64,000 nt of DNA from Nemophila menziesii (taxonomy: Eukaryota; Streptophyta; Magnoliopsida; Boraginales; Hydrophyllaceae), in the NCBI GenBank assembly GCA_029959085.1, contig JARWIR010000011.1, forward strand, positions 13,269,840-13,333,839, in the 5' to 3' direction. Made by a program: the position numbers and the translations under genes. This document shows, in pieces, positions 1 to 12,027 of this stretch; positions within the stretch are counted from its first letter, which is position 1, and each line of letters begins with the position of its first letter. The notes under the pieces are model-generated. The model saw only the letters and a program-made list of their open reading frames with translations, did not search any database and was not told the origin of the DNA.

Positions 1-88
1 CAAGTGAAATCCAGCAGACATGTTAACTAAGGTGGTTACAAATGAGAAGCTGAACTACTGTTCTGTTTTAATTGGCCTTCAAGGATAG
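1..88 (+). pseudogene. Copia polyprotein, extreme 3' end (RNase H tail), copy 1
   Basis: This is the last 29 or so codons of a Ty1/copia polyprotein. The segment encodes the typical end of copia RNase H (PADMLTKVV, then IGLQG and TAG at 86-88). It aligns with 28219-28306 in the second copia copy of this window (PADMFTKVV, IGLQG). A one-base deletion near position 10 breaks the frame relative to that copy. The rest of the element lies to the left of the window. Its 3' untranslated part continues to 154, where element A is inserted. Confidence 0.8.
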
Positions 89-154
89 AAGGTGGTTTGA
101 GGTTCATGTCGTGTTCATATGATGGTCAAGCGCAGTTGGTTAATGTATAAGTCT

Positions 155-2954
155 TGGTGGGTCCTTTTGTGTTATAAAATAATGCGAATAACTTTGAGGT
201 CTCACAAACCGCAAGTGTACGGTTGTCCAAGTAATAAACTGATAAATCAGATTCGTTCTCAGGGACGGATTAGGTACGACTATAGTGTAAATCAAATAGT
301 GGATTAATTGCAAGTACGGAAAATTAAAAGATATAAAGTTTGTTTGGGTTTTCGTTTAATAACTAAGATGCAAAAATGAAGTAAATGCTAAATTAACTAA
401 CCTGAAATGAAAACAATGCAAGTAAAGGAATTGGACGCAAGAGGAGAAGTAGTACTTGAGTCTCGCAAGGGTTTCACCTAAACCTTCTTAATTAATTCTT
501 TTTGTTAAGGGATGAACTGTTATATTTGTTCTAGTCGGGATTCTAAAGTATCCTAACCCCTGTCAGGGTGGACTTAGGAGCTCTCCTACGGTATTATAAA
601 ATCCGTTAGGATGATTACAACTACTTTTAGATAGTTCAATTTATTTACCTCATTGGCTATTAGTTAGTCAAGCCTGTCAAGGTCATTGGCGAATACCAAC
701 GATAGTTACCTAGGTCTGTATCTAAACCCCGCGTCAAGGTGATCTTTACGCCACTATAGTGAATAGCCTAGATACTAAAAATTACCCTTAGTTCATGACT
801 CTAAAGATAATAATTCAAGAATGAAATAAAATCCAACACAAAATAACGAATTCAATTTAAATACTTAAATCCCAAATCTGAAAAACATAAATTAATCAAG
901 TTGGGTTCAACCCAATATGTGATTCTCAAGTACAAAGGGAAATAGGCTCATAACGGAAAGAAAAAACTAAAGAAATAAAATTAAATGAACTCATGTTTGA
1001 TTAAAGAAATAAAATTAAATGAAATCATGTTTGATTACAGAAATAAAAGATAGAGATTGGATTTGGCTGTGATTTGAAGAAAATGACTTTCTCCAGCTCT
1101 TAGCTTCCTCCTTTTCCTTGCTTCTGACTTTCTCTCTAGCAATTCTGACTTGTGTAAATTGAGTTGTGTGTAAAATAAAAGTCAAAAGATCTATTTATAA
1201 GCTCAAAATTGGACTTGGGCTTTATTTAAGTGAATTAGTGAAATATTAAAAAGCCCAAGTTCAATCTTTTAATCAAAATCCCGTAATTGGTGTATAACCC
1301 CTAGTAAAACGGCTTTAACTTTCTCAAATCAACTCCAAATTGACCCGTTCAAGTTGCTAAATTTTCATAACGCAATAAGGAATAGATCCTATTCACGGCT
1401 CAAAGGCTGAATCCACGCCTAAGTAGCTCAAAATCAGCAATTAACATCAGCCTTCCAGATTTGTAGCTTTTATAATCAACTCTTTGGGATATCTTTTCTT
1501 GCCTTTGACTTCTCTACTCGGTCTAATACTTTACTTCTCGATTCCTCTCCTTGTATTGGTGCTCCCTAGCATCCGTGGACCTACAAACTTTGCACTAAAA
1601 ACAACCCATTTAACGTGCAAAAGCTTTATTGATGTCTCCTCATTTGTGATAGATTAATGTTAGGATGAGACATCATTTTTAGTGATTTAGAAGTCATAAA
1701 TGTCGATTTTCTTGAGAAATAGTGCACTTTCCTATTTTGAGTCTTGATTTAGTAAAATAATATTTTTAGAGCATATTGGGTTTAATTGTTTATTTAGTGT
1801 GTAGCTTTAAAGATAATTATGGAGCTTAATTAGAGTCCAAGTCAAAGATTACAACTTATGGAAAGAGATTTACATGGTAATTGGAGATAAGGAAACAAAA
1901 GCTAAAAAGATGGAAAAGGAAAAGCTGCCTAATCTAGGATTCTGCAGTACACGCCTAAAGATGTGCTATTCTACCCAAGAAATAGGCCGATTTTGGTAAT
2001 TTCCTTTCATAGGGACAGAGATAATTCTGTTGCGATTCTTTTGGCATCTTATGGAGCTCAAACCGACCAATAACGAAGAAGATATGCTCAAAACGGTCCA
2101 GCAGTGGTTATCTTTATGTGTTTTGATTTAATGTCTTTCCTAGAACTGATCACTTTAGGATTGTTTTAATAGTAGTTAGATGGTCTCCTTGACAGGGTGT
2201 TTAACTATTGAACCACCACATAATGTCTAGTGTCGATATTAGTTCTGACAAAACATGATTCTAACTAGATAGTCATTAAGGTTTGTTTTAATCACCATAT
2301 CACCAATGATTGCAGTATTTGCTTAGGGCCTTAGTATCGTTTGATAACCCTATTTGAAATCACTTCTTGGTTGTGCCGTAGTCCCCTTAGTCGCTCTCAA
2401 GGTCTAAGGTATGGGAATTTAGAATCCTGACTAAGTATACCAAGAGCTAATATTCTCCCTTATTAACTAGATTTATAGATAGAATTAGAAGGATTAGTGC
2501 ATACTAGCAAAACCTGAGCTATACTTCTCATCTCATATTTCTTATCTTTTATTTTTACTGTCTTTATTTTCTTAGTTAATTTGCTATTTTCGAAATCTGT
2601 TCCCTTTAATTTACTGTCTTCTAATTATTTACTTTTACTCGATATATCTACTCACGCGTATAACACACTTGAGTCCCTGAGAACGAACTCTACTTATCAT
2701 TAAAACTTTCATACGTCCTGTAATACTTGCAGTACTGTGCCTGTCTAGGGTGAGAGTGCGTAGTTTCTTGGCTTATTTTAATCTTATTTTTATCACACCC
2801 TAGGCACCACCATTTATAAATGAAAAATAATAAATTCCAAGAAGGGAAAATAGAATATAACGAATTAATCCTAAAAGTCTATCATATTAGTCAACTATTC
2901 ATCTAAAACGTTGTCTCCTAAAGGCATAAAATTAGAACAAAAAGGAAGACATCA
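155..2954 (-). repeat. 3' LTR of element A, split by a solo LTR
   Basis: The LTR starts TGGTGGGTCC on the plus strand and ends AGACATCA, so on its own strand it runs TG to CA. It aligns along its length with the 5' LTR at 18326-19911 and with the solo LTR at 28373-29928. Another LTR is inserted at 1630-2812 with the target duplication TTTAT. Without that insert it is about 1.6 kb long. Features shared with the other LTRs are a reversed TATAAATA near 1190, four 'CCCGTCA-GGGTG'-like motifs (557-740), and imperfect inverted-repeat arms at the 2908-2954 end. Confidence 0.9.
1630..2812 (+). mobile_element. Solo LTR of an Athila-like element, inserted in the 3' LTR of A
   Basis: The segment starts TGATGTCTCC and ends CACCACCA. 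It is flanked by the perfect 5-bp target duplication TTTAT (1625-1629 and 2813-2817). No internal domain is attached, so it is a solo LTR. It is 1183 bp and is clearly related, in reverse orientation, to the LTR at 58671-60225. Shared features are the inverted-repeat start TGATGTCTC...GAGACATCA (1630-1675), the stretch around 'gagcatattgggtttaatt', and the end 'cctagggtg'. Solo LTRs normally form by recombination between the two LTRs of a complete insertion. Confidence 0.9.
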
Positions 2955-2971
2955 ACACCTCAAACTCAAAC
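2955..2971 (-). promoter_or_regulatory. Polypurine tract of element A
   Basis: Directly inside the 3' LTR the minus strand reads GTTTGAGTTTGAGGTGT. This is the position of the plus-strand primer for reverse transcription. The better preserved version in elements B and D is GTTTGAGTTGGGGGTCT, so the tract in A has lost part of its G run. Confidence 0.7.
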
Positions 2972-3949
2972 TTTTGTCGTCCCGACAAAGTAAAACTAAA
3001 ACAAATCTCATATAGCAAAAGTTAGGAATTAATATACACATACACTTATCATGCAAAAATCAAGCACAAATAATATCAATCTTAAAATTAACTTCACAAT
3101 GATAGAAGGTTACAGTTGTACTTATCTCAGTATGATGGCTATAGGGTGTTCATTGATCCTCACTCGCTTTGAACGCTCCACTTAGTATACTCCCTATTAG
3201 CTGAATTATAAACTCACTATGCACCTAGGAATCATGAGGACTTTACAGTTTTAGCGTAGACTTAGGGACGGTATGGTATGTATATTTGGTAAATTTGAAG
3301 TGAGATTTTGGCTCTCTCCTCACTTACCATCAACAACTGTCCAAGAGCTTGAGTTTACACTCGAATAATGTTCTCACTCAACTGTATTGACAACTTTTTT
3401 TTCTTTTTTTCAAATCCCGGCAAAGGGTTACAAATTATATCATCAGAATTTTTGCCTCAATACAAACACATAAGTTCTCTCCCAATCTAATTTCCCGTAA
3501 TGGACCCACCACCCCAAACTCAAGCTCAAGACAGGTCTCAGGATTGTGATTCGAGTGCTGGTCATATGGAAATGCCTAATAAACTAAGGGGATATGGGCT
3601 TATATCGTGGCGACAAAAGAAAGGCTTTAAGGCTCAAAATTGGGATAAGATGGATAAAATTAATTCAAGGGATAGAAGGCTAAACAGGTCTCAAATGGCT
3701 CACAAAGAACTACGCCTATCATTTTCCTGATTACATAGATTGCCCTTAGTTCATACCTAAGTGGGTTCTCTACCAATTCGGATCTCACGTTCTACAAACC
3801 AATCATTTTCCTTAAGTACAAGTTTACTTCTTTTGCATTGTTAATGAATTCTTCCTATCAATTACCTATGTTTGCATGCAATCTAAATGTGTTATATACT
3901 AACCCCTAAAGTCCACTATTAACTATCATAAATTTATCAAAAGTATGCT
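2972..3949 (-). other. Conserved 3' non-coding region of element A
   Basis: This has no usable reading frame. The stretch is shared with the same region of B (9300-10560), the plus-strand fragment (23094-24160) and, more weakly, element D (60243-61560). Landmarks are 'ttgtcgtcccgacaaag', the 'gaacgctccacttagtata' block, a T-rich tract followed by 'aaatcccggcaaagggtta' and the block beginning 'tggacccaccaccccaaac'. Its conservation between diverged elements suggests a cis role in RNA processing or packaging. That is inference. Confidence 0.6.
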
Positions 3950-4578
3950 TTTCTAGAATATCTTTCTCCTTCGGGTATGGGGTGTGTCCCACGAATTACG
4001 ACTTTATCCCTTTTTGTCGAATAAGTTCAACTGAGAAAGGTATTACCTTTTTGCGTATGATAATTTATTGTTTATTTGCGAAAGATAGTACTTCATAAAA
4101 CTCACGTACCAAAGCAGGGATATATGTGAGGTTCATATGTCTCAATTCTTCCCACCCAAACGTATCACAAGTAATAACATAACTTTTGAATTTACTATTC
4201 ATAATACCTGGAGGAAATCCTTTCTCAACACCGAATTGTAAATAAGCAACTCTTTCACGAACTTGGTCAGTCCAGCTAACCACAACTCTCTTAGGCTTGT
4301 GCGCCATCATTTTTCTTCGTAGATCTCTGTTAAGTAATCAGTTCGCTAGGAGCTTCCTCTTCAATCTCTTCTTCTTCTTCATCTACCAAGGTAGGATTTT
4401 TAGGATTAGCCTCACTTGGGTTTTCTTTCCTCTTCATAGCAGTCTTAACTTCTCCAACCTTGCTTTTGGAACCCGAATCCGGAATCTCAATAGCTCTCTC
4501 TTGTGTAGAACCAGGATTGTTTCTTGTTCTTGGAGTGTTCCTCCGACTATAGCTGAATGAATCTGTCCTATTTGTCAT
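3950..4578 (-). pseudogene. Env-like third ORF of Athila element A (truncated)
   Basis: Between integrase and the 3' LTR, Athila elements often carry an extra ORF. Here it begins with ATG at 4576-4578 (MTNRTDSFSYSRR) and continues as a basic and acidic low-complexity head (EEEEEIEEEAP). After a stop and frame change it gives a folded-looking part (4065-4310) with GWEELRH and IPALVREFYEVL. That pattern resembles the plant 'putative transposon protein' domain found in Athila env-like ORFs. A further remnant (VIPFSVELI) is readable to about 3960. Element D has a longer relative at 61780-62977 with the same start, MTKRTE. I see no transmembrane segment in what remains. Confidence 0.55.
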
Positions 4579-5651
4579 CTCAACTCACCCCAAACTCAAA
4601 ACTTCGAAAATTCAAAAACTAGAGAAAAGTTTTGAAATTTGATGTTTTATGGATAGAATAAAGAAGATTAAGGTAAGGGAGGAGATGTGTAAGGGTTAAT
4701 TGATGTGTTTGGAGAGGTTTTATGGCTCAATTTATGGTTAGGATGAAGAAAGATTCTTGAAGAAAAGTTGAAATTTGATGGTGTTTTGGAAAGATTAAGA
4801 GTTGATTGTGTGTTAATGTGGTGTTTGAGGGTAGGATTTGATGATTTTATTGTGTTTTAATGATGTTCGGACTGGTGTGGAACTAGGAAACGGATTTAGA
4901 GGCTAACTTTTGAAGGAAGTCAAATATATAAGATAAACCTTTCCAAAACCGCCTCTCTGTTACGAAACCGGGTTCATGGTTAGTGATGACCGGGGTCCCG
5001 GTTTGCGTCACTGTGTCTGCGCAAATTTATGTTTTTTTTCACCTCGACACAATTTTTCAGACGCAATGGGTCACGTCTCCACCGCACTGGTCAGAAACTA
5101 TTTCCGTCAGAAACCGGATCCCGGTAAGCTAGCAACCGGGTTCCCGGTTGTCGTCGACGAGCGCAAATCCAAACGCACCCCAGACGCAAATCTTTAGACG
5201 CAATGGGTTGCGTCTCCACCGCACAGGTCAGAGAGTTGGGGGAGTCACAGTGTTCGAAAACGGGTTCCAGGTCAACTGACAACCGGGTTCCCGGTTGTTG
5301 TCGACAGGCGCGGTTCCAAATGCAACTTCGTGCATGTGATGAGTTGGTCAACAGCTGCGCACCGGGTTCCTGGTTAGTGAAAACCGGGTTCCTAGTTTGC
5401 TCCTGTCTTGCAACCCATTTTTCTTTGTTTTTCAACTTTTGAACCCCAATCTCGTGACCTTTGTACTCCTGAAATCATTAAAATACCAAACCTTTCTCAT
5501 TTCTGAAAAATAAACACTAATAAACAACAATTACTCTAATCTACACTATGATTTTAAAAGACATAAAAGCAAATAAACTAATATATAGCTTAAATTGGCT
5601 TTTGTTTAACGTCGTTAAGCTCGACGGGTTACCTCTCGCTTCTTAGGGAGC
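4579..5651 (-). other. Non-coding region of A with a CCGG inverted-repeat cluster
   Basis: This region lies between integrase and the env-like ORF. From about 4955 to 5410 it becomes GC-rich and contains a series of short inverted repeats built on CCGG, for example CAACCGGGTTCCCGGTTG (5133-5150) and AACCGGGTTCCCGGTT (5281-5296). Between them are 'gacgcaatgggt' direct repeats (5061 and 5196). The remainder is AT-rich. The segment next to integrase (5580-5635) ends in 'gacgggttacctc', shared with elements B and C. Confidence 0.6.
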
Positions 5652-6760
5652 TTAGAGGAGGTACATGACCTCTCCGGGATATGGATCCTCCAAGCAATTG
5701 ATATCCTCGCCTCCATGATAGATTTTTAATCGATGACCATACACCATAAAGGTGTGGTGCTCGATTGGATGCTCAATCTCTATGGATCCATGAGGCGTCA
5801 CTTTGGTCATAGTGTATGGACCATACCATTTCGATCTCAACTTACCCGGATAATTACTGAACTTGGAGTTGTATTTAAGGACCCTTTGTCCAACTTCAAA
5901 CCTCTTTTCACAGATACGATTATCATGCAATCTCTTTGTATTCTCCTTGTAGAGTTTAGCATTCTCATAAGCATGTAATCGAAACTCATCAAGTTCATTC
6001 AACTTCATCATACGATTTTCACTGGTTAAAGTAAGATCTAGATTCAACTGCGTTATAGCCCAATATGCACCTAGTTAAAGTTCAAGAGTTAAGTGACAAG
6101 CCTTACCATAAACCATATGATACGGAGATGCACCAACAGGTGTTTTAAACGCAGTACGATAAGCCCGCAACGCATCATCTAATTTCATTGACCAGTCCTT
6201 ATGTGTGGGACCAACAGTCTTCTCCAGAATAGATTTTACCTCTCGATTAGAGACCTTAGCTTGACCATTGGCTTGTGGATGATAAGCACTAGATACACGA
6301 TGTCTTATCCCATTCTTCTCTAAAACTTCCTTCAAGTATTTGTTCACAAAATGAGAACTTTCATCACTGATAACAAATCAAGGCATACCACGTCTAGTGA
6401 AAATATATGATTTTAAGAATTTAAACACCACTCGCGAGTCATTTGTTGGTAGAGATACAACCTCTACCCATTTGGACACGTAATCAACAACTAGTATGAT
6501 GTATTGATTTCCATTGGATGGCACAAATGGACCCATGAAATCAATACCCCAGACAAAAAAAATCTAAACTTCAAGAACATTATTGCGTGGAATCTCATCT
6601 CTCTTAGATATATTCCTGGTAAACTGGCATCTATGACAATTCTTAACATACTCATGACAGTCCTTATGCAAAGTAGGCCAATAAAAACCGGACTGTAATA
6701 GCTTCAGAACCTTCAAAATGAGACAAATGATCTGCAACCTGATTATCACACCCTTTCTAT
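5652..6760 (-). pseudogene. Integrase of element A
   Basis: This would insert the element cDNA into chromosomal DNA. From the N end it shows part of the zinc-binding HHCC domain ([12 protein letters not shown], 6564-6749) and the DDE core. The first Asp is in VDYVSKW and the second in ISDESSHF. The core C-terminal part (6075-6347) runs through [16 protein letters not shown]. The C-terminal domain (5652-6047) has KLRSKWYGPY. The third catalytic residue, normally Glu in NGQAEVSN, is Lys here. There are stops between 6348 and 6563 and frame changes near 6060. The product cannot be active. Confidence 0.85.
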
Positions 6761-7652
6761 CTCGAATATCTAAATCAAACTCTTGTAACAGTAATACCCA
6801 TCTGATTAAACGAGGCTTACATCTTTCTTCTCCATAAGGTACTTAATCGCAGAATGATCAGTAAACATGAAATTTTTGTCCCAAGAAGGTAAAAACAAAA
6901 CTTGTCAAATGCGTACACAATAGCTAATAGTTCCTTCTCCGTTATAGTATAATTGATCTGAGCACTAGTGAAAGTTTTACTTGCGTGACCCAACACAGCA
7001 CGCATAGCTAAATCACTAGAATCACACATAACTTCAAATGGAATCTTCCATTCAGGAGGTACTACAATAGGTGCAGTGATAAGCTTCTCTTTAATCTCTT
7101 GAAATGCCATCATACAAGCTTCATCAAAAAGGAATTTTGCATCCTTTTCGAGTAAATTACACAATGGCTTAGCCATCTTCGAAAAATCTTTAATGAAACG
7201 GCGATAGAAAGCAGCATGTCGCAAAAAGCTTCTCACCACTTTTACAGAAATAGGAGGGGGAAGAGTCCTAATTACCTCAATCTTAGCATGATCAACTTCT
7301 AAGCCTGCACTCGAAACCTTGTGTCCCAACACTATACCCTTCACGAACCATAAAATGACATTTTTCCCAGTTCAAAACCAAATCAGTTTCCTTGCATCTA
7401 ATCAATACCTTCTCCAAATTCTGTAAACATTCATCAAAGTTATCCCCAAACACAGAAAATTCGTCCATAAATACCTCAAGGAAATTATCGATCATGTCCT
7501 AAAAAATCGCCATCATACATCTGTGAAAAGTAGCAGGTGCATTACATAACCCAAATGGCATCCTTCGGAAGGCAGAGGTACCAAAATGACAAGTGAAGGT
7601 CGTATTGGATTGGTATTTTGGATCTACATAAATTTGATTATACCCTAAATAC
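6761..7652 (-). pseudogene. Reverse transcriptase C-terminal part and RNase H of element A
   Basis: This is the second part of the RT gene, cut off from the first by element B. At 7499-7652 the fingers/palm continue (RRMPFGLCNAPATF). At 7292-7495 lies the active-site strand, which reads FMDE instead of FMDD, followed by LNWEKCHFMVREG. At 6817-7344 lie the thumb/connection (FYRRFIKDFSKMAKPL) and RNase H ([23 protein letters not shown]). RNase H ends early through a frameshift. The order matches Ty3/gypsy pol. Confidence 0.85.
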
Positions 7653-9282
7653 TGGTAGTCCTTTGTGTGTTCTAAAATAAATGCAATAAGGAAAAGAGAA
7701 CCACAACCGCAAGTGTACGGTTGTCCCAAGTAATATAAGTGATAAAACAGATTCGTTCTCAGGGACGGAATGGTTGACTCTAATGCTTATCAAATAGTGG
7801 TTAATTGCACATAAAAACAAGTAAATGATTTTAAGATTTGTTTGGTTGGTTTTCTAAATGCTAAGACAATAAAGTAAATTACTAAAGTAATGCAAGTAAA
7901 TAACTAGACGCAAGAAACTAAAGTGTTTACGCAAGATGAGAAGGCAGTACTTGAGAGACGCAAGAATTTCATCTAACTCTTATTTATTCCATGTTTCGTT
8001 TAAGGGACAAATTGGTAAAAAGTAATGGTCGGGATTCTAAGGTCATCCTTACCCCCGTCAGGGTGGACTAAGGAGCTACTCTTAAATGCTACAAACCCCG
8101 TCAGGGTGATTATAGTCCATTCTTAAGTGATTAAGTTTATTTTACCCAATTGGCCATAGGATTAATTACGCTCGTCAGAGTTAAATAATTTCTATCCTAC
8201 ATTCGTTAATTATTTCTGTACCTAAACCCCCCGTCAAGGTGATCCAATCGCCACTAATTGGAATAGCCTAGATACTAAGACCTATGATTGGTTAATTACG
8301 TCAATTATAGTTATTAAGAACAAATTAATGAAAAATACCTAATACCCAATTTGATTTCAATTGTAAAAATCCCAAATACAAAAGCATAGAATAAAATAGA
8401 ATCAAAATCAATCCATAATGAGATCTCAAGCACTAATTAAAATTAGCTCATAAGTGGAAAAACTAAGAAAATAAATAAAAAGGAATTCATAATTGTTTTA
8501 CAGAAAGGAAAATAAGAAACCTAATTAGAAAGATGAATTGGCTGCAACGTGGAGATATAGACAGTCACCAGCTCCAAGTTTCTTTTCTTCTTGACGCTCT
8601 CTTCTAATGATGATTTAATTTGAAGAATATAATGAGAGGTCTTTGACTCTCTCTCTCTCTCTAAGGATTTGTAAATTGAAGAAAATATGAGAGGTACTGA
8701 ATAATGAGGTCTAAAGGACTATTTATAATGATAAAATCGGATTAGGGCTTTTACTTAAGGATTAAGTGAAAATTAGAAAAGCCCAAGTCCACTAATTAAG
8801 CCCAAATCCCGCAACTGCTGCACCACCTCCACTAAAACAGCTCTAGCCGATTCGTTATAACTCCGATTGACCTCAAATCACTTGCTAAATTTCCGTAACT
8901 CGATAAGGAACATAATCTCTTCAAAGGTCAGCGGCTAAATCAACTCGTAAGTGCCTCGAAATCAGCAATCTTTGGCCTGTTTCCAGAATTGCAGCTTCAA
9001 AATATAATTCTTTTCGGGATATTTCTTCTTGCTTTGACTTCATTACACGATCTTTGACTTTAATCTTGGATTCCTCTTCTAGCTAGTATTCAAAACCTAC
9101 AAGCTTTTCACTAAAAACAACCCATATTACGCGCAAAAACTTAATAAATCAAAAATACTAAAATCTAAAGAGGAAAATTGAATTATTGCATATTAGCACC
9201 AAAAGTCTATCTAAATAATCAAATAAACACCAAAAATGATGTCTCCCAAGGGCATAAAATTAGAACATTTAGGGAGACATCA
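7653..9282 (-). repeat. 3' LTR of element B
   Basis: This is 1630 bp. It starts TGGTAGTCC (plus strand) and ends GGGAGACATCA. It differs from the 5' LTR at 13351-14978 by only scattered substitutions and a few small indels, such as the CT-repeat length near 8650. At its U3 end is an inverted repeat with 11-bp arms, TGATGTCTCCC at 9237-9247 and its complement at 9272-9282. Four CCCGTCA-GGGTG-like motifs lie at about 8054, 8097, 8171 and 8230. A reversed TATAAATA lies near 8719. Confidence 0.95.
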
Positions 9283-9299
9283 AGACCCCCAACTCAAAC
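9283..9299 (-). promoter_or_regulatory. Polypurine tract of element B
   Basis: The minus strand reads GTTTGAGTTGGGGGTCT directly before the 3' LTR. Element D has the same tract at 60226-60242. This is the expected site of plus-strand priming. Confidence 0.85.
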
Positions 9300-12027
9300 C
9301 TTTGTCGTCCCGACAAAGCAAAACTAAAAACAAGGGGAATGAAGTAGATGCAAGAGAAAATAGAAGCTAGTAAATACATCCTAAAGCAATACTAAAGATA
9401 AATCTCATACAGCAAACATTAAGAACTAACATACACATACACTAATCATGCAACATCAAACACAAATGACTTCAATCATAAAATTAACTTTGCAATGCTA
9501 GAAGGTTACACTTGTACTTATCTCATTATGATGGCTATAGTTTGTTCCTCGATCCTTACTCGCTTTGAACGCTCCACTTAGTATACAACCTATTAACTTA
9601 CCATGCACCTAGGAATCACGAGGACTTTATGGTTTTAGCGTAGGCTTAGGGACGGTGTGGTATGTATATTTGGTAAATTTGAAGTGAGCTTTTGGCTCTC
9701 TCCTCACTTACCATCAACAACTTTCCACGAGCTTGAGTTTACACTCATATAATGTTCTCACTCAATCCATTTGACGCGCTAATGTTGCGTCCCCATGTCA
9801 ACCCAATCTATACTAAGATGATTTTAGAAATTTCCACTTTGCCGGTTTATTTTATTCTTTCTTTCTTTTTATTTTCTTTTTTCATTTTTTTTTGTACAAG
9901 ATACCCATGATCATCATTTTGATGTGAAAGGTCATGTCTCTTATAATTTTTTTTCTTTTCTCTTTTTTTTTCTTTTCTTTTTCTCTATTTTCTTTTCAAA
10001 TCCCGGCAAAGGGTTACAAATAATAATATCATCTACATTTTTGTGCCTCAATACAAACACATATAATCCCTTCCCAATGTATCTTCCCAAATGTGGACCC
10101 TCCACCCCAAACTCAAACTCGAGACAGGTCTCAGGATCGTGATTCAAGTGCGGGCCCTTTGGTCATGCCTAATAATCTAAAGGATAATGGGCTTATATCG
10201 TGGCTACAAAAGAAAGGCTTAAGGCTCAAAATTGGGCTAAGACGGATAAAATTAATATAAGGGATAGTAAGCTAAAAAGTTTCAAATGGCTAACAAAGAA
10301 CTGCCCCTATCATTTTCCTAGTTACATGGTTTGTCTCTAGTTCATATCTAAGTGGGTTCTCTACTAATTTAGATCTCACGTTCTACAAACCAAACATTTT
10401 CCTTAAGTACAAGTTTACTTCTTTTGCATTGTTCATTAATTTTTCCTATTCATAATCTATGTTTGCATGCAATTAAAGCGCGTTTTATGTTATTCCCTAA
10501 AGTCCACTATCTACTATCATAGATTCATCAAAAGTATGCTTAAAAGGGACATTTAAAATCTTCTACAGTCAAACGCAACTCCTAATTAATTTATTGAAAG
10601 CAATTAAAACAAATAAAGCACATAAAAACTGGGATGAGGCAACGAACCCCACCCCAAACTCAAAAATGAGTCGTGTCCCCACGACTCAAAAAGACTCAAT
10701 AAAGCAATTAAACTAATATACACTAAATGAGAAAAGGATTGGAAAACATATCTGGATCGACACTAGGCCGATTACGTGTAGTCTCATGTTAAGGTTTTGA
10801 ATACTACTTCATCAAGCTTTAAAAATCATTTAATTGTTGCATCCATCTTGAATAAAGTGTTCTTCATTACCTCGAACTCTTTTGCCTATTTCCCAAATCT
10901 TCATCATTTCCTATCTCTCTAAATCATCATCTCTTCTACGAAAATCTTTCCTCAACACCCAACTTTCTATCTTCATCATGTTCTTCGTACCTTTTCCAAC
11001 ATTCATGGTCATCTTTGATGACCCCAAACTCAATTTTTCACCTACGTAAAGATTACTTGCAAAATATATAATATTAATAGGCTCAAACAATTCACAATTC
11101 CTCTGCTAAATAACTAAAATAAATCTTAATTCCCAACTGGTAATAGAAAGAAAAGAAGAGTTCTAGCTATTTTACCGGATTGGCCATGGAATTTATGATG
11201 ACTTGATACCTTGCACTTGCAATCTCCAACCTTCAAAGTACCAAAGCTATTGATGTAATTTGTGTTGCTTGATATTGTTGAAAGTGGCACAGTAGTGGAA
11301 TTGGTGATTTATTTGAGATAATATCTTTGGTGTTGGAAAGGTTTCAAGGATATAATTTAAGCTTTGGTGAAGAAATTTTTGGATTAAAACTTGAATTTCT
11401 TGGTGTTTTTGGAAAGATTTGTGATTGATTATGTGTTTGGATGATGTTTAGAGCGATGGATTGATGATATTTTGGTGTTTTGATGATGAAATTCGAGTGT
11501 TTTTGGAGCTTTGGTTCGTCATCAATGGTGTTAAGTGGAGACGCAACCACGAGACGCAACTAATGGTGGCGGGCCTCAAAACGCTGGGTCAGAAACTTTT
11601 AGCTGTTCATACGAAATTTTTGACTTCACCATTGGATAGAGCTCGAAAAGTTATGCGGTTTAGGCTCAAGAAAAAGTTAATTCCGACCTCCGAGCGTCAA
11701 GTTATGATCTTCTGAAGTTTTGATACCTGGGGTACAACACCAAAAAACGGGTCCCCGCATTCTACAAACCGGGTACCCGGTTTCTACTGTGTTGGAACCC
11801 AAAATTTTCATTCTTTTTCGTTCTAACTACCCCAAACTCGTGACCTTCACTCCTGTAATCATCAAAAACACCAACCTTCCTCATTTCTTACAAATAAACA
11901 CTAAATCAATAACCATTACTCTATTTTATACTACGAATTTAAAGACATGAAAGCAATTTAAAACATGGGTTGTCTCCCAAGAAGCACTTTTATTTAACGT
12001 CATTTAAAGTTTGACGGGTTACCTCCA
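9300..12027 (-). other. Long non-coding region of element B
   Basis: There is no supported gene in 2.7 kb. The left part (9300-10560) is collinear with the 3' non-coding region of A and includes a long T/C-rich tract (9840-10000). Around 10790-11040 the minus strand shows traces of a coiled-coil-like frame (KEFEVMKNTLFKMDATIK). This may be a relic of the env-like ORF, but the match is weak. At 11766-11783 is a perfect 18-bp palindrome, AAACCGGGTACCCGGTTT. At 11965-12020, just after the ORF, is the conserved 'gggttgtctccca' and 'ttatttaacgtc' block shared with element D. Confidence 0.65.

Noticed and set aside
119..307. 62-codon open frame and its relative at 28337-28525
   Set aside because: They span the junction between copia sequence and an Athila LTR and recur because the insertion was duplicated. 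They are not a gene.
5091..5435. 114-codon frame with NPVF and PGTRL repeats
   Set aside because: It results from the CCGG inverted-repeat cluster. The equivalent regions in B, C and D are closed.
9924..10142. Small open frames around the T/C-rich tract
   Set aside because: Low-complexity sequence in the non-coding region of B. The same region in A and D is not open.
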